Position numbers and translations under genes: made by a program. A model generated the notes under the pieces. The model did no database searches. It saw only the letters and a list, made by a program, of their open reading frames with translations, and was not told where the DNA came from. This document shows, piece after piece, positions 14,461 to 20,548 of a DNA stretch of 20,548 nt. Origin of the DNA: an uncultured Coriobacteriaceae bacterium. Lineage in GTDB: Bacteria; Actinomycetota; Coriobacteriia; Coriobacteriales; Atopobiaceae. The stretch is from the NCBI GenBank assembly GCA_900543875.1, contig UQSV01000033.1, forward strand, positions 1 through 20,548, written 5' to 3'. Each line of letters starts with the position of its first letter. Within the stretch, counting starts at the first letter, position 1.

Positions 14461-14540
14461 TGGGACAGAAAGACTACGGGCACATCTGTCCCAAACCGCA
14501 GGAAAAATGGGACAGAAAGGCTACGGGCTAATTTGTCCCA
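14461..14540 (-). repeat. Right REP doublet (inverted copy)
   Basis: Two 33-bp palindromes, 14461-14493 and 14508-14540, are separated by AACCGCAGGAAAAA. This is the reverse complement of the left doublet with few changes: the outer unit differs from the outer left unit at only a few positions. All four units keep CCCGTAG (or its complement) in the loop. The outer unit ends 2 bp before the rlmH stop and may serve as its terminator hairpin. Confidence 0.85.
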
Positions 14541-14542
14541 GG

Positions 14543-15013
14543 CTACTTGTGGTAGGGCTCGCCGCGACTGATCTTGCAGGCGCGGTAGAGCTGCTCGAGC
14601 AGGACCACGCGGGCGAGATTGTGGGGCAGGGTGATGGGGCCAAACGAGAAGGTCTCGTTGGCACGGGCCCTCACCTCGGGCGACACGCCGTCGGACCCGC
14701 CGATGACAAACGTGAGGTCGCTCTTGCCGCGCAGGGCGAGGTCGTCGAGATGGGCCGAGAAGTCCTCGCTCGAGCGCTGCTTGCCGTCGATCGCGAGCAG
14801 GATCACATGCGAGCGCGGCGCAATCGCGGCCAATATTGCCTGACCCTCCTTGGCACGCGCCCCGTCGACGCCGCCGGCACGTGCCGGGTCGACGTCTGCC
14901 ACCTCGCAGACCTTGACCTTGGCGTAGGCGCCCAGACGCTTGACGTACTCGGCGCAGGCTTCCGTCCAGAAGCGCTCCTTGAGCTTGCCCACGCACACGA
15001 CGGTGTAGTTCAT
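14543..15013 (-). CDS. rlmH: 23S rRNA pseudouridine-1915 N3-methyltransferase
   Basis: RlmH is a SPOUT methyltransferase that modifies pseudouridine 1915 in helix 69 of 23S rRNA in assembled ribosomes. The 156-aa protein shows VCVGKLKERFW near the start, AIDGKQRSSEDFSAHL, the knotted SAM site FVIGGSDGVSPEV, and the conserved tail LPHNLARVVLLEQLYRAC...RGEPYHK. Length equals that of E. coli RlmH (155 aa). ATG 15013 has GGTGGAG upstream; the GTG at 15022 is part of that ribosome site. The RAYT element ends just beyond the stop. Confidence 0.95.
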   Translation of the reverse strand: MNYTVVCVGKLKERFWTEACAEYVKRLGAYAKVKVCEVADVDPARAGGVDGARAKEGQAILAAIAPRSHVILLAIDGKQRSSEDFSAHLDDLALRGKSDLTFVIGGSDGVSPEVRARANETFSFGPITLPHNLARVVLLEQLYRACKISRGEPYHK

Positions 15014-15120
15014 GCGCTCCACCTTTCAAAGCAAGCGGCCCGCCATCATCGCCCAAGATGGCAAGGGCCGCCCAGCATACAGTAGACTCGAGACAGCAAA
15101 CACGTACGAGAAGGACCACC

Positions 15121-15414
15121 GTGGGCAGCAAGAAGAGACAGGCGCGCAAGGCGCAGAGGGAGGCCTTCGAGCAGTCGCTCGGCGACGAGCTCGGCAGCCT
15201 CTTTGCCCGCGAGGACGAGCGCCGCCGCCAGGCAGACGAGCAGCGCGAGCAGCAGCTGCGCCACAAGGCCTGCGAGCGCAAGAAGCGCTACCCCACGCAG
15301 GGAGACGCCAAGTTCGCCATACGCGACTGCGAGCGTCACGGCTCGCGCGACCTGCACTGCTATCGCTGCCCCTACTGCAACGGCTGGCACCTCACGCACA
15401 AACCAGCGAGGTAG
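15121..15414 (+). CDS. Small zinc-ribbon-like protein, 97 aa
   Basis: The N-terminal half (1-60) is highly charged and helical, with a basic start (GSKKRQARKAQREAF) and an Arg/Glu/Gln-rich stretch that may form a coiled coil. The C-terminal half carries C70, then C80-x2-C83-x2-C86, followed by H90 and H93 (HCYRCPYCNGWHLTH). The motif YRCPYCxGWHLT is common in small zinc-binding proteins of phages and bacteria. The start is GTG at 15121 with AAGGA 6-7 nt before it; no ATG has a ribosome site. It diverges from rlmH and converges with yhbY. A nucleic-acid-related function is plausible but unproven. Confidence 0.7.
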   Translation: MGSKKRQARKAQREAFEQSLGDELGSLFAREDERRRQADEQREQQLRHKACERKKRYPTQGDAKFAIRDCERHGSRDLHCYRCPYCNGWHLTHKPAR

Positions 15415-15471
15415 CGGGCGCCATGTGGGGCGGCGGCATTGCCACTCCCGCACGATACGGGCCGCGGCCCA

Positions 15472-15771
15472 CTAGACCAGCTTGATCTTCTCGATGTCGT
15501 CGCGGGAGCTCTCGCGATAGAGCGAGAAGCGGCGGCCGATGACCTGCACGACCTCGGAGTGGGTGCGCGAGGCGAGCTGATCGGCAGCCTCGCGAACGGA
15601 CAGGCCGGAGCTGTCAAGCACGGAACACTTGATGAGCTCGCGGGTCTCGAGAACGTCGTTTGTCTGATCGACGACGGCCGGGGCAACGCCCTGCTTGCCC
15701 ACGGTGACGATGGGGTCGAGGTGGTGGGCCATGCTGCGGAGCTGGCGAATCTGGCGACCGGCAAGGGCCAT
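15472..15771 (-). CDS. yhbY: YhbY / CRS1-YhbY (CRM) family RNA-binding protein
   Basis: This 99-aa single CRM-domain protein is of the type that associates with pre-50S ribosomal particles in E. coli. It shows LRSMAHHLDPIVTVGKQGV (GKxG-type loop at 25-28), VLETRELIKCSVL, and VREAADQLASRTHSEVVQVIGRRFSLYRES at the end, in the family order. The start at 15771 follows a purine-rich leader (GAAGGAAAGTAGGAACCAC). The upstream leader includes a stable hairpin. The gene converges with the zinc-ribbon gene, 57 bp apart, with no clear terminator between them. Confidence 0.9.
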   Translation of the reverse strand: MALAGRQIRQLRSMAHHLDPIVTVGKQGVAPAVVDQTNDVLETRELIKCSVLDSSGLSVREAADQLASRTHSEVVQVIGRRFSLYRESSRDDIEKIKLV

Positions 15772-15792
15772 GTGGTTCCTACTTTCCTTCAC

Positions 15793-15810
15793 GCCCCGCA
15801 TGCGCGGGGC
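15793..15810 (-). promoter_or_regulatory. Leader hairpin upstream of yhbY
   Basis: GCCCCGC-ATGC-GCGGGGC is a perfect 7-bp stem with a 4-nt loop in the 5' leader, about 22 nt before the yhbY start. There is no T-run, so it is not a terminator for upstream transcription. It could stabilise the message or serve as a binding site for the protein (inference). Confidence 0.4.
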
Positions 15811-15963
15811 ACCCAAATAACCAGCTAACAATAGTGCATCATCGCGCCGGGCGAGAAGCGCGCCCGCACTCTCCCCCGCCAATACCCACAACCCGGGCCG
15901 ACTCGCGCGTCATGGGTCCGGCGCAGACCTCGCGCGTCGGCTCGATCCAAAAAGCCGCCCGTG

Positions 15964-16012
15964 CAAAGAACAAGGCCGAGGCGGGCGCATCAACCGCACG
16001 CTCGCCTCGGCC
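15964..16012 (-). terminator. Intrinsic terminator of the bile salt hydrolase gene
   Basis: GGCCGAGGCG pairs with CGCCTCGGCC (15974-15983 with 16003-16012). On the minus strand the stem is followed by TTGTTCTTTG. It starts 23 nt beyond the hydrolase stop codon. Confidence 0.8.
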
Positions 16013-16035
16013 CAAGATCGAGACTTGGGAGCCCG

Positions 16036-17004
16036 CTACCACTCCCTGCTGGGCTCGGGGCACACGAGCTTGTCGGCGGGAGCACCCGCGGCGTCGGACA
16101 GGCTCACGTGACGAATCGCGGGGTCATCGTAGGTGGTGTAGTAGTACGTGCCCGTCTTGGCCGAGAAGCAGCTGGTGTAGAGGGTCTTCTCGAAATCGCC
16201 GTTGCCCATGCGAGCGGCGCCCTCGACCATCGCCACGCCCTCGAGCGTGCGAAGCATGCGAATCACGTTGTCGCGCTCGCCGTCCTTCTCGGGATAGTTG
16301 GCGTTGAGGAAGGCCGCCTTGACGAATCGGGAGGGCGAGTAGCAGTCGCCCGGAATGCCACGCATGCCGGCACCGGCGCCGTAAGGGGCGAGCTTGGCAC
16401 CGCGCCACGTGGCCTCTCCGGGGAAGTCGTTCGTGGCCGTGATGTAGCTGCGCAGGTTCTCGAGGTGCCACTCGAGCGAGGGCTGGTTGGCGAGCACGTC
16501 AACGGGGTCATCGAGCACGTGCATGCCGTCCTCGCGCGCCTCGACCACGATGCTGCGGGAGGCATCGCCGATGATCCAGTGCAGGTACGAGACGCCCAGA
16601 CCCTCGCCCGCCGAGGCGCCCACGATGGTCACGTCCCTCAACGCCGCCTCCGCCTCGTCCACGCTCGAGAAGTTCGCGGCAACCCACAGCGGGAACTCGT
16701 AGGCGCACACGTTGGTGCGGCCCTCCTCGGGAGCGTCGGCATAGGCCGCGTAGCCCGGGAAGTTGAGGCCCGCCACGGCCAGGCCCGCATCGTTTCCGCA
16801 ATCGAAGAACATGGGGTAGTTGAGATAGTCAACGCACATGCCAATGGCGGCATGGGCGGCCGGGGCATCATCAAGGAACTGGTAGCGGACCGGGAACCCC
16901 TTGGGCATGATGCGGACGCGCTCGCCGTAGCCGCAGCTCCAGTCGAGGTTGCGGCCAAAGTACATCTCGCCGTCCTTGCCGGTAAACCTAACACCCGTGC
17001 ACAT
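16036..17004 (-). CDS. bsh: Bile salt hydrolase (choloylglycine hydrolase)
   Basis: BSH cleaves the amide bond of glycine- or taurine-conjugated bile acids. It is an Ntn hydrolase whose Cys becomes the N-terminus after Met removal. The 322-aa protein begins MCTGVRF, and the full active site is present: C2, R18 and D21 (FGRNLDWS), N81 (GLNFPGYA), N173 (LANQPS) and R226 (SPSRF). The sequence is close to bifidobacterial BSH throughout (MFFDCGNDAGLAVAGLNFPGY, EFPLWVA, MGIPGD-like GMRGIPGD, TYYYTTYDDPAIR). The ATG at 17004 is required to place Cys at position 2 and has GGGAG 5 nt upstream; the GTG two codons earlier would abolish autoprocessing. No signal peptide, so it acts in the cytosol. A GntR-family gene diverges from it. 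Confidence 0.95.
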   Translation of the reverse strand: MCTGVRFTGKDGEMYFGRNLDWSCGYGERVRIMPKGFPVRYQFLDDAPAAHAAIGMCVDYLNYPMFFDCGNDAGLAVAGLNFPGYAAYADAPEEGRTNVCAYEFPLWVAANFSSVDEAEAALRDVTIVGASAGEGLGVSYLHWIIGDASRSIVVEAREDGMHVLDDPVDVLANQPSLEWHLENLRSYITATNDFPGEATWRGAKLAPYGAGAGMRGIPGDCYSPSRFVKAAFLNANYPEKDGERDNVIRMLRTLEGVAMVEGAARMGNGDFEKTLYTSCFSAKTGTYYYTTYDDPAIRHVSLSDAAGAPADKLVCPEPSREW

Positions 17005-17077
17005 GGGCACTCCCTTCGTTGCGTGTTCGTGCCTGCCACCGATGCCGCAAATCGCGTCGACGGCAGGCGCAGGCGCT

Positions 17078-17091
17078 CGTTGTACACAACG
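17078..17091. promoter_or_regulatory. Palindrome CGTTGTACACAACG between bsh and gntR
   Basis: CGTTGT-AC-ACAACG is a perfect 6-bp inverted repeat in the 231-bp divergent gap. On the minus strand it lies just downstream of TAGAAA, a possible -10 of bsh, so bound protein would block that promoter. The GntR protein encoded next to it is the natural candidate, since GntR-family regulators bind short palindromes near their own genes. No other clear element is seen in the gap. Confidence 0.55.
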
Positions 17092-17235
17092 TTTCTACCC
17101 GCCCATGCGCCCGGGCATCGACGCTTCACCGAGTCCGCACACGGACGCGACGGGCCACGTGGCATACTTTGACCTACTCAAACGGAACTGAACGGCCACG
17201 CCGCTCACCGCACATCACGCACCATCGGAGCGCAC

Positions 17236-17799
17236 ATGGCCATGAAGCACCAGTTCGTTCTCGACGACCTCATCGACAAGATATCTGCCCACCACTACCA
17301 GCCCGGTGACCACCTCCCCTCTGCCACGGCCCTCCGCGAGCCGTACAACGTGAGCAAGATAACCGTCAAGGAGGCGCTCGACGAGCTCGAGACGCGAGGC
17401 TACATCTCAAAGCGCCGCGGTTCGGAGTCGTTCGTGAAGATGCGCACGTCCACGTTCGAGAACTCGAGCCAGTTTGAGATGGGCCGCCACATGCTTGGCT
17501 TCAAGGCCGAGCACGAGGCGCAGGGGCAGACGGTCACCACAGAGGTGCGCGACTTCAACGTCACCGTGCCGCCCAGAATCATTGCCGCGCGCCTGGGCAT
17601 GGAGCCCGACCGCTTTGCCTATCGCATCGTGCGCGCCGTGCTCCCCACCATTGACGAGTGCGCCTGGCTTGGCGTCAGGGCGGCCTCGCCCCGCCTCGAG
17701 GTCGAGCAGGTGGCGTACCTCGACGGCGGACGGCCCTTTGAGTACTCGGTCTCGCGCCACCCCAACGGCCACCAATTCCGCAGCATCGCAACGAGGTAG
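17236..17799 (+). CDS. GntR-family (HutC-type) regulator with shortened UTRA domain
   Basis: Residues 6-68 are a GntR winged helix (YQPGDHLPSATALREPYNVSKITVKEALDELETRGYISKRRGSESFV). Residues 80-187 are a UTRA effector-binding domain, but it is too short. The first part (to FAYRIVR, about 133) and the last part (VLPTIDECAWLGV, LEVEQVAYLDGGRPFEYSVSRH, FRS) are both recognisable, while roughly 45-55 residues usually lying between them are absent. Total length is 187 aa against about 240 for the family. The deletion is in frame and the gene is otherwise intact. ATG 17236 has GGAG 6 nt before it; a second ATG follows at 17242. It diverges from bsh and precedes ung by 9 nt, so gntR and ung are probably cotranscribed. 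Confidence 0.85.
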   Translation: MAMKHQFVLDDLIDKISAHHYQPGDHLPSATALREPYNVSKITVKEALDELETRGYISKRRGSESFVKMRTSTFENSSQFEMGRHMLGFKAEHEAQGQTVTTEVRDFNVTVPPRIIAARLGMEPDRFAYRIVRAVLPTIDECAWLGVRAASPRLEVEQVAYLDGGRPFEYSVSRHPNGHQFRSIATR

Positions 17800-17808
17800 G
17801 ACAAGCCC

Positions 17809-18525
17809 ATGAACATGCCCGACGCCAGCAACGACTGGCTCGCCGAAGCCCCGCAAGACGTGCGCGTCACCACCGAACGCCTGCTCGCCGAGGTCGATGC
17901 CATGCGCGCCGAACAGGTCATCTACCCGCCGCAGGACGCCATCCTGCGCGCGCTTTCGCTCACCGCCCCCGCCAACGTGCGCGTCGTAATCTTGGGGCAG
18001 GACCCCTACCACGAGCAGGGCCAGGCCATGGGCCTTTCGTTCTCGGTGCAGCCGGGAACCAAGCTGCCGCCCAGCCTGCGCAACGTCTACAAGGAGATGG
18101 CCGCCGACCTGGGCTGCACGGCTCCCGCCTCGGGAGATCTTTCCTCGTGGGCGAGGCAGGGCGCGCTTCTGCTCAACACCACGCTCACGGTGGTCGAGCA
18201 CAAGGCCAACGCGCACGCCAAGCTGGGATGGCAGACGCTCACCAATCACGTCATCGAGCGCTGCTGCGAGCTGCCGCAGCCCGTGGTGTTCCTCGCCTGG
18301 GGTCGCTTTGCCCAGAAACTCGTCGAGGGGGCGCTCGCGCGCACCGGCGCAGGCGCCACCACGCACAAGTACTGCCTGGCAAGCACCCACCCCTCGCCCC
18401 TCTCGGCCACGCGCGCAGCAGGAGAGCTGCCCGCCTTCATGGGCTCGAGGCCCTTCTCGCGCGCCAATAAGCTGCTGGTAGACGCAGGAGCCAGGCCCAT
18501 CGATTGGACAACCGCAGGCCAATAG
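17809..18525 (+). CDS. ung: Uracil-DNA glycosylase, family 1
   Basis: Ung removes uracil from DNA as the first step of base-excision repair. The 238-aa protein has the catalytic water-activating motif GQDPYH (63-68), LLNTTLTV (121-128), the WGRFAQ strand (164-169) and the minor-groove loop HPSPLSA with H194. The C-terminal GSRPFSRANKLLVDAGARPIDW is also typical. ATG 17809 has AGGACAAGCCC upstream; a second ATG two codons on is possible. It follows the GntR gene with 9 nt between, an unusual pairing. No terminator is seen after it: 24 bp beyond its stop the DUF1848 remnant begins on the opposite strand. Confidence 0.95.
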   Translation: MNMPDASNDWLAEAPQDVRVTTERLLAEVDAMRAEQVIYPPQDAILRALSLTAPANVRVVILGQDPYHEQGQAMGLSFSVQPGTKLPPSLRNVYKEMAADLGCTAPASGDLSSWARQGALLLNTTLTVVEHKANAHAKLGWQTLTNHVIERCCELPQPVVFLAWGRFAQKLVEGALARTGAGATTHKYCLASTHPSPLSATRAAGELPAFMGSRPFSRANKLLVDAGARPIDWTTAGQ

Positions 18526-18549
18526 CAGGCAAAAAGCAGCATGATACAG

Positions 18550-18822
18550 GACGTCCGGCTCGAACTCGCGGCCATAGCCCGTGATCGTCACGAACCAGTA
18601 CTGACCATACGGCTCGAGCGCGTCCATGCGCCCCGGCATGGGCGCCGGGTTCTTGGTGCAAAAACCGATGAGGTCAACCACGTCGGGCGAGAGGTCGTAG
18701 CGGGTGACCTGCGCGGGGTTGTAGGGATTGCGCACGAGCGCGTAGCCCTCGCAGATCCGCCGCTCGAGCCACTCCGGATAGAACGCCGGGATGTCCGCGC
18801 GCACGCCCGCCTGGATGATCAA
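18550..18822 (-). pseudogene. DUF1848 family protein, 3'-truncated remnant
   Basis: From a TTG at 18822 the frame gives 91 residues that match the N-terminus of DUF1848 proteins (MIIQAGVRADIPAFYPEWL, RNPYNPAQVTRYDLSPDVVDLIGFCTKNPAPM, PYGQYWFVTITGYGREFEPDV). Full family members are about 300 aa. Homology ends abruptly near 18550, and beyond it the frame runs open through the antisense strand of ung, so any product would carry an unrelated tail. The TTG lies 4 nt after the stop of the HAD gene, which suggests translational coupling in a former operon. A deletion or rearrangement removed the 3' two-thirds and joined it to ung. The family is related to spore photoproduct lyase-like radical proteins, but no activity can remain here. 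Confidence 0.8.
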
Positions 18823-18825
18823 GGC

Positions 18826-19614
18826 CTAGCGCTCCACGGGCTCGAACAGACCCAGCTGCTCGCAGGCCCTGAAGATGCCGTCCTCGCCGGCGGGGGCCGT
18901 CACGAGGTCTGCCGCGGCCTTGAGCTCGGGCGCCGCGTTGCCCATGGCCACACCGGTCCACTCACCGGTGAACATCGACAGGTCGTTGATGCCATCGCCA
19001 AACACCACGACATCCGCGGGCGCGCCACCCTCGTGGGCCAGGATCTGCCTGATGCCATAGGCCTTGTCGGCCGGCTCCACGAAGATGTACTCCTTCTGGT
19101 AGCGACACCACGGAAGCGCGGGCAGCGTCTTGAGCCTGCGCTCGTCGGGCTCGTAGCAGGCGACGTTCACCTTGTAGATCTCTGGGTAGTCACGAGGCTC
19201 GAGTCCCGGCACCACGCGCGTCTTCTGGTAGATGTCGTGCGTGAACTCCTCGAAGCGCCCGTCGGGGGTAAAGCGCGTGTCGGAGTTCTCGACCTGGATG
19301 CTCCAGGGATAGCCCTTCTCGCGGCACTCGTCGACCAGCGCCACACAGGCGTCGTGGTCGAGCGGACGCACGCCCAGGAACTCGTCGTCGATGGTGACGC
19401 CGTAGCCACCATCGCTCACCATACTGTGAAAGCCCAGCTCATGCATGTAGTCGACGGCCAGCGCCTGGGCACGGCCCGTGGCGATGGCTAGGAAGTGACC
19501 GACCTCGCGCAGCCGCTCGAGCGCCTCACGCGTGGAGTCGGGAACGTACTGATCGCCGGGCCTGCCAACGGCAAGCGTTCCGTCGATGTCAAAGAACAGG
19601 TACTTCTTGTCCAT
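18826..19614 (-). CDS. HAD-superfamily phosphatase, Cof type
   Basis: This 262-aa cytosolic phosphatase has HAD motif I D9-I-D11-G-T (FFDIDGTLAV), motif II in AIATGR (44-48), a large C2-type cap (about 85-185) typical of Cof/YbiV-like sugar-phosphate phosphatases, K184 as the motif III lysine (PADKAYGI), and motif IV FGDGINDLSM (205-214). ATG 19614 has GGGAGG 8 nt upstream. That ribosome site lies in the stem of a long hairpin described separately. The gene lies between RF3 (upstream, same strand) and the DUF1848 remnant. Substrate is unknown; flavin or sugar phosphates are usual for the group. Confidence 0.9.
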   Translation of the reverse strand: MDKKYLFFDIDGTLAVGRPGDQYVPDSTREALERLREVGHFLAIATGRAQALAVDYMHELGFHSMVSDGGYGVTIDDEFLGVRPLDHDACVALVDECREKGYPWSIQVENSDTRFTPDGRFEEFTHDIYQKTRVVPGLEPRDYPEIYKVNVACYEPDERRLKTLPALPWCRYQKEYIFVEPADKAYGIRQILAHEGGAPADVVVFGDGINDLSMFTGEWTGVAMGNAAPELKAAADLVTAPAGEDGIFRACEQLGLFEPVER

Positions 19615-19618
19615 GGAA

Positions 19619-19667
19619 AGCGCCTCCCGCGAATCAGCCCTGAATCACTGATTCTACGAGAGGCGCT
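19619..19667 (-). promoter_or_regulatory. Two-stem hairpin holding the HAD ribosome-binding site
   Basis: The outer stem AGCGCCTC (19619-19626) pairs with GAGGCGCT (19660-19667), and the inner stem GAATCAG (19631-19637) pairs with CTGATTC (19648-19654). In the minus-strand transcript the 3' outer arm contains most of the GGGAGG used by the HAD gene, so folding would hide it. It also lies 40 nt beyond the RF3 stop and is followed by TTTCC, so it may act partly as a terminator or attenuator. Confidence 0.5.
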
Positions 19668-19706
19668 CGCACAAACCCGCATCAAACTATCGAAAACCAG
19701 CCAACG

Positions 19707-20548
19707 CTAGAACGTGACGTTGCCAAACTCGCTGAGCCTGAGCCCCTCGTTGTGCTCGATGGCAAAGTTGAGGTTCCACTCGCTCGTGAACAGCAGCAGC
19801 TTGCCGCCGCGCATGTCCTCGACGCGCATGGTGTCGCGCGTAAGCGACAGGGCGCGGACCTCCTTCTCGTCCATCTCGCCCTCGATCCAGCGAATCTCGG
19901 AGAAGGGCAGCGGCTGACGGTAGACCTCGACGTGGTACTCGCTCTTGAGACGCTGCTCGAGCACCTCGAACTGCAGCACGCCCACGACGCCCACGACGAC
20001 GCTCTCCATGCCGGCGCCCAGCTCGCGGAAGATCTGGATGGCACCCTCCTGGGCAAGCTCCTCCATGCCCTTCACGAACTGCTTGCGCTTGAGGGTGTCG
20101 ACCTGCGAGATGCGCGCGAAGTGCTCGGGGGCAAACGTGGGGATGCCCGCGAAGCGCACCGGCTGCTTGCCCGTGCAGACCGTGTCGCCAATCGAGAAGA
20201 TGCCCGGGTCGAACAGGCCCACGATATCGCCCGCATAGGCCTCGTCGACGATGGCGCGGTCGTCGGCCATCATCGAGGTGCCCGTCGCAAGCTTGAGGTT
20301 GCGCTCGCCCTGCACGTGGCGCGCCGTCATGCCGCGCTCGAACTTGCCCGAGCAGATGCGCACGAAGGCGATGCGGTCGCGGTGGTTCTTGTCCATGTTG
20401 GCCTGGATCTTGAACACGAAACCCGAGAAGTCGTCACGGGTGGGCTCGACCGGCTCGCCCGAGATGACGTCGGTGTAGGAGCGCGGGGCAGGCGCCAGGC
20501 GCAGGAACTCCTTGAGGAAGGGCTCCACGCCAAAGTTGGTGAGCGCCG
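19707..20548 (-). CDS. prfC: Peptide chain release factor 3, C-terminal part
   Basis: RF3 is a translational GTPase that recycles RF1/RF2 from the ribosome. The gene enters from the right edge; only about 280 residues (domains II and III) are visible, so the GTPase domain with its G motifs is outside the window. Diagnostic stretches are ALTNFGVEPFLKEFLRLAP at the edge, FSGFVFKIQANMDKNHRDRIAFVRICSGKFERGM, the RF3 block VGVLQFEVLEQRLKSEYHVEV, and the tail FTSEWNLNFAIEHN. The stop at 19707 is followed by a hairpin that overlaps the start of the HAD gene. Domain II distinguishes RF3 from EF-G here. Confidence 0.96.
   Translation of the reverse strand, partial: ALTNFGVEPFLKEFLRLAPAPRSYTDVISGEPVEPTRDDFSGFVFKIQANMDKNHRDRIAFVRICSGKFERGMTARHVQGERNLKLATGTSMMADDRAIVDEAYAGDIVGLFDPGIFSIGDTVCTGKQPVRFAGIPTFAPEHFARISQVDTLKRKQFVKGMEELAQEGAIQIFRELGAGMESVVVGVVGVLQFEVLEQRLKSEYHVEVYRQPLPFSEIRWIEGEMDEKEVRALSLTRDTMRVEDMRGGKLLLFTSEWNLNFAIEHNEGLRLSEFGNVTF

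Larger units (their letters stand above)
13520..14540. mobile_element. RAYT element: transposase gene framed by inverted REP doublets
   Basis: The 1021-bp unit consists of a REP-associated tyrosine transposase gene on the minus strand and an 80-bp doublet at each end. Each doublet is 33 bp + 14 bp + 33 bp, and the right doublet is the reverse complement of the left one with a few substitutions. The element starts at the T-run of the pflB terminator and ends 2 bp before the stop codon of rlmH, so it has settled between two converging genes without breaking either. The relation of RAYT proteins (IS200/IS605-like HUH nucleases) to flanking REP palindromes is established; this family of palindromes is inferred from the repeats here. 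Confidence 0.8.

Noticed and set aside
13520..14540. CRISPR array, suggested by regularly spaced 33-bp repeats
   Set aside because: There are only two repeats per side, the spacers are identical (14 bp) rather than unique, and a RAYT gene lies between, which fits REP doublets.
17407..18549. Extension of the DUF1848 frame through the antisense of ung and gntR
   Set aside because: Family similarity ends at 18550; the rest mirrors the opposite-strand genes, so only the 91-residue remnant is annotated.
1..20548. tRNA and rRNA genes
   Set aside because: No cloverleaf with a GGTTCGA-type T-arm and no rRNA-like conserved stretch was seen on either strand.

Overview
This window is GC-rich DNA with strong G/C third-position codon use and dense, mostly single-gene transcription units. 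The gene set points to an anaerobic, gut-associated actinobacterium of the class Coriobacteriia (Olsenella / Collinsella / Atopobium relatives). It has a bifidobacterial-type bile salt hydrolase, pyruvate formate-lyase with its activase under a Crp/Fnr regulator, a fermentative alcohol/aldehyde dehydrogenase pair, and a leaderless-style mix of ATG, GTG and TTG starts behind good Shine-Dalgarno (SD) sites. The genus is inference; no rRNA or other marker gene lies here.

Layout. 1-640 (-) is the start of a winged-helix protein with an acidic N-terminus and an RGG-like tail. 907-2463 (-) is a fusion of an XRE-type DNA-binding domain to an alanine aminotransferase (AlaA). Its upstream region carries several AGTTCAATTT half-sites that look like its own operators. 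Divergent to it, 2769-5425 (+) is a two-gene operon of an iron-dependent alcohol dehydrogenase and a class 3 aldehyde dehydrogenase, behind a near-consensus promoter flanked by two TGTT-N8-AACA sites. 5517-6672 (-) holds a peptide deformylase-like protein whose catalytic Glu is Gly, and an unrecognised 215-aa protein. 6914-8245 (-) is a metal-dependent amidohydrolase and 8406-9095 (-) an RsmJ-like rRNA methyltransferase. 9187-13441 (+) is the anaerobic block: Crp/Fnr regulator, FNR-type box, pflA, pflB and a terminator.

13520-14540 is a mobile element: a REP-associated tyrosine transposase (RAYT) gene with an early in-frame TGA, framed by two 80-bp doublets of 33-bp palindromes in inverted orientation. 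It sits between the pflB terminator and the stop codon of rlmH. Next come rlmH (-), a small zinc-ribbon-like protein (+), yhbY (-) and bile salt hydrolase (-). Divergent to the hydrolase is a GntR-family regulator with a shortened UTRA domain, followed by ung (+). At the right edge (-) are a DUF1848 remnant truncated at its junction with ung, a Cof-type HAD phosphatase, and the C-terminal half of release factor RF3.

The best candidates for undescribed biology are: (1) the XRE-AlaA fusion, whose linker seems to contain an old ribosome-binding leader and an internal start, and whose promoter carries repeated half-sites, suggesting an aminotransferase that senses its own substrates and regulates itself; (2) the RAYT element with inverted REP doublets; (3) the deformylase-like protein lacking its catalytic Glu; and (4) the GntR regulator with a collapsed effector domain facing a bile salt hydrolase across a perfect palindrome.
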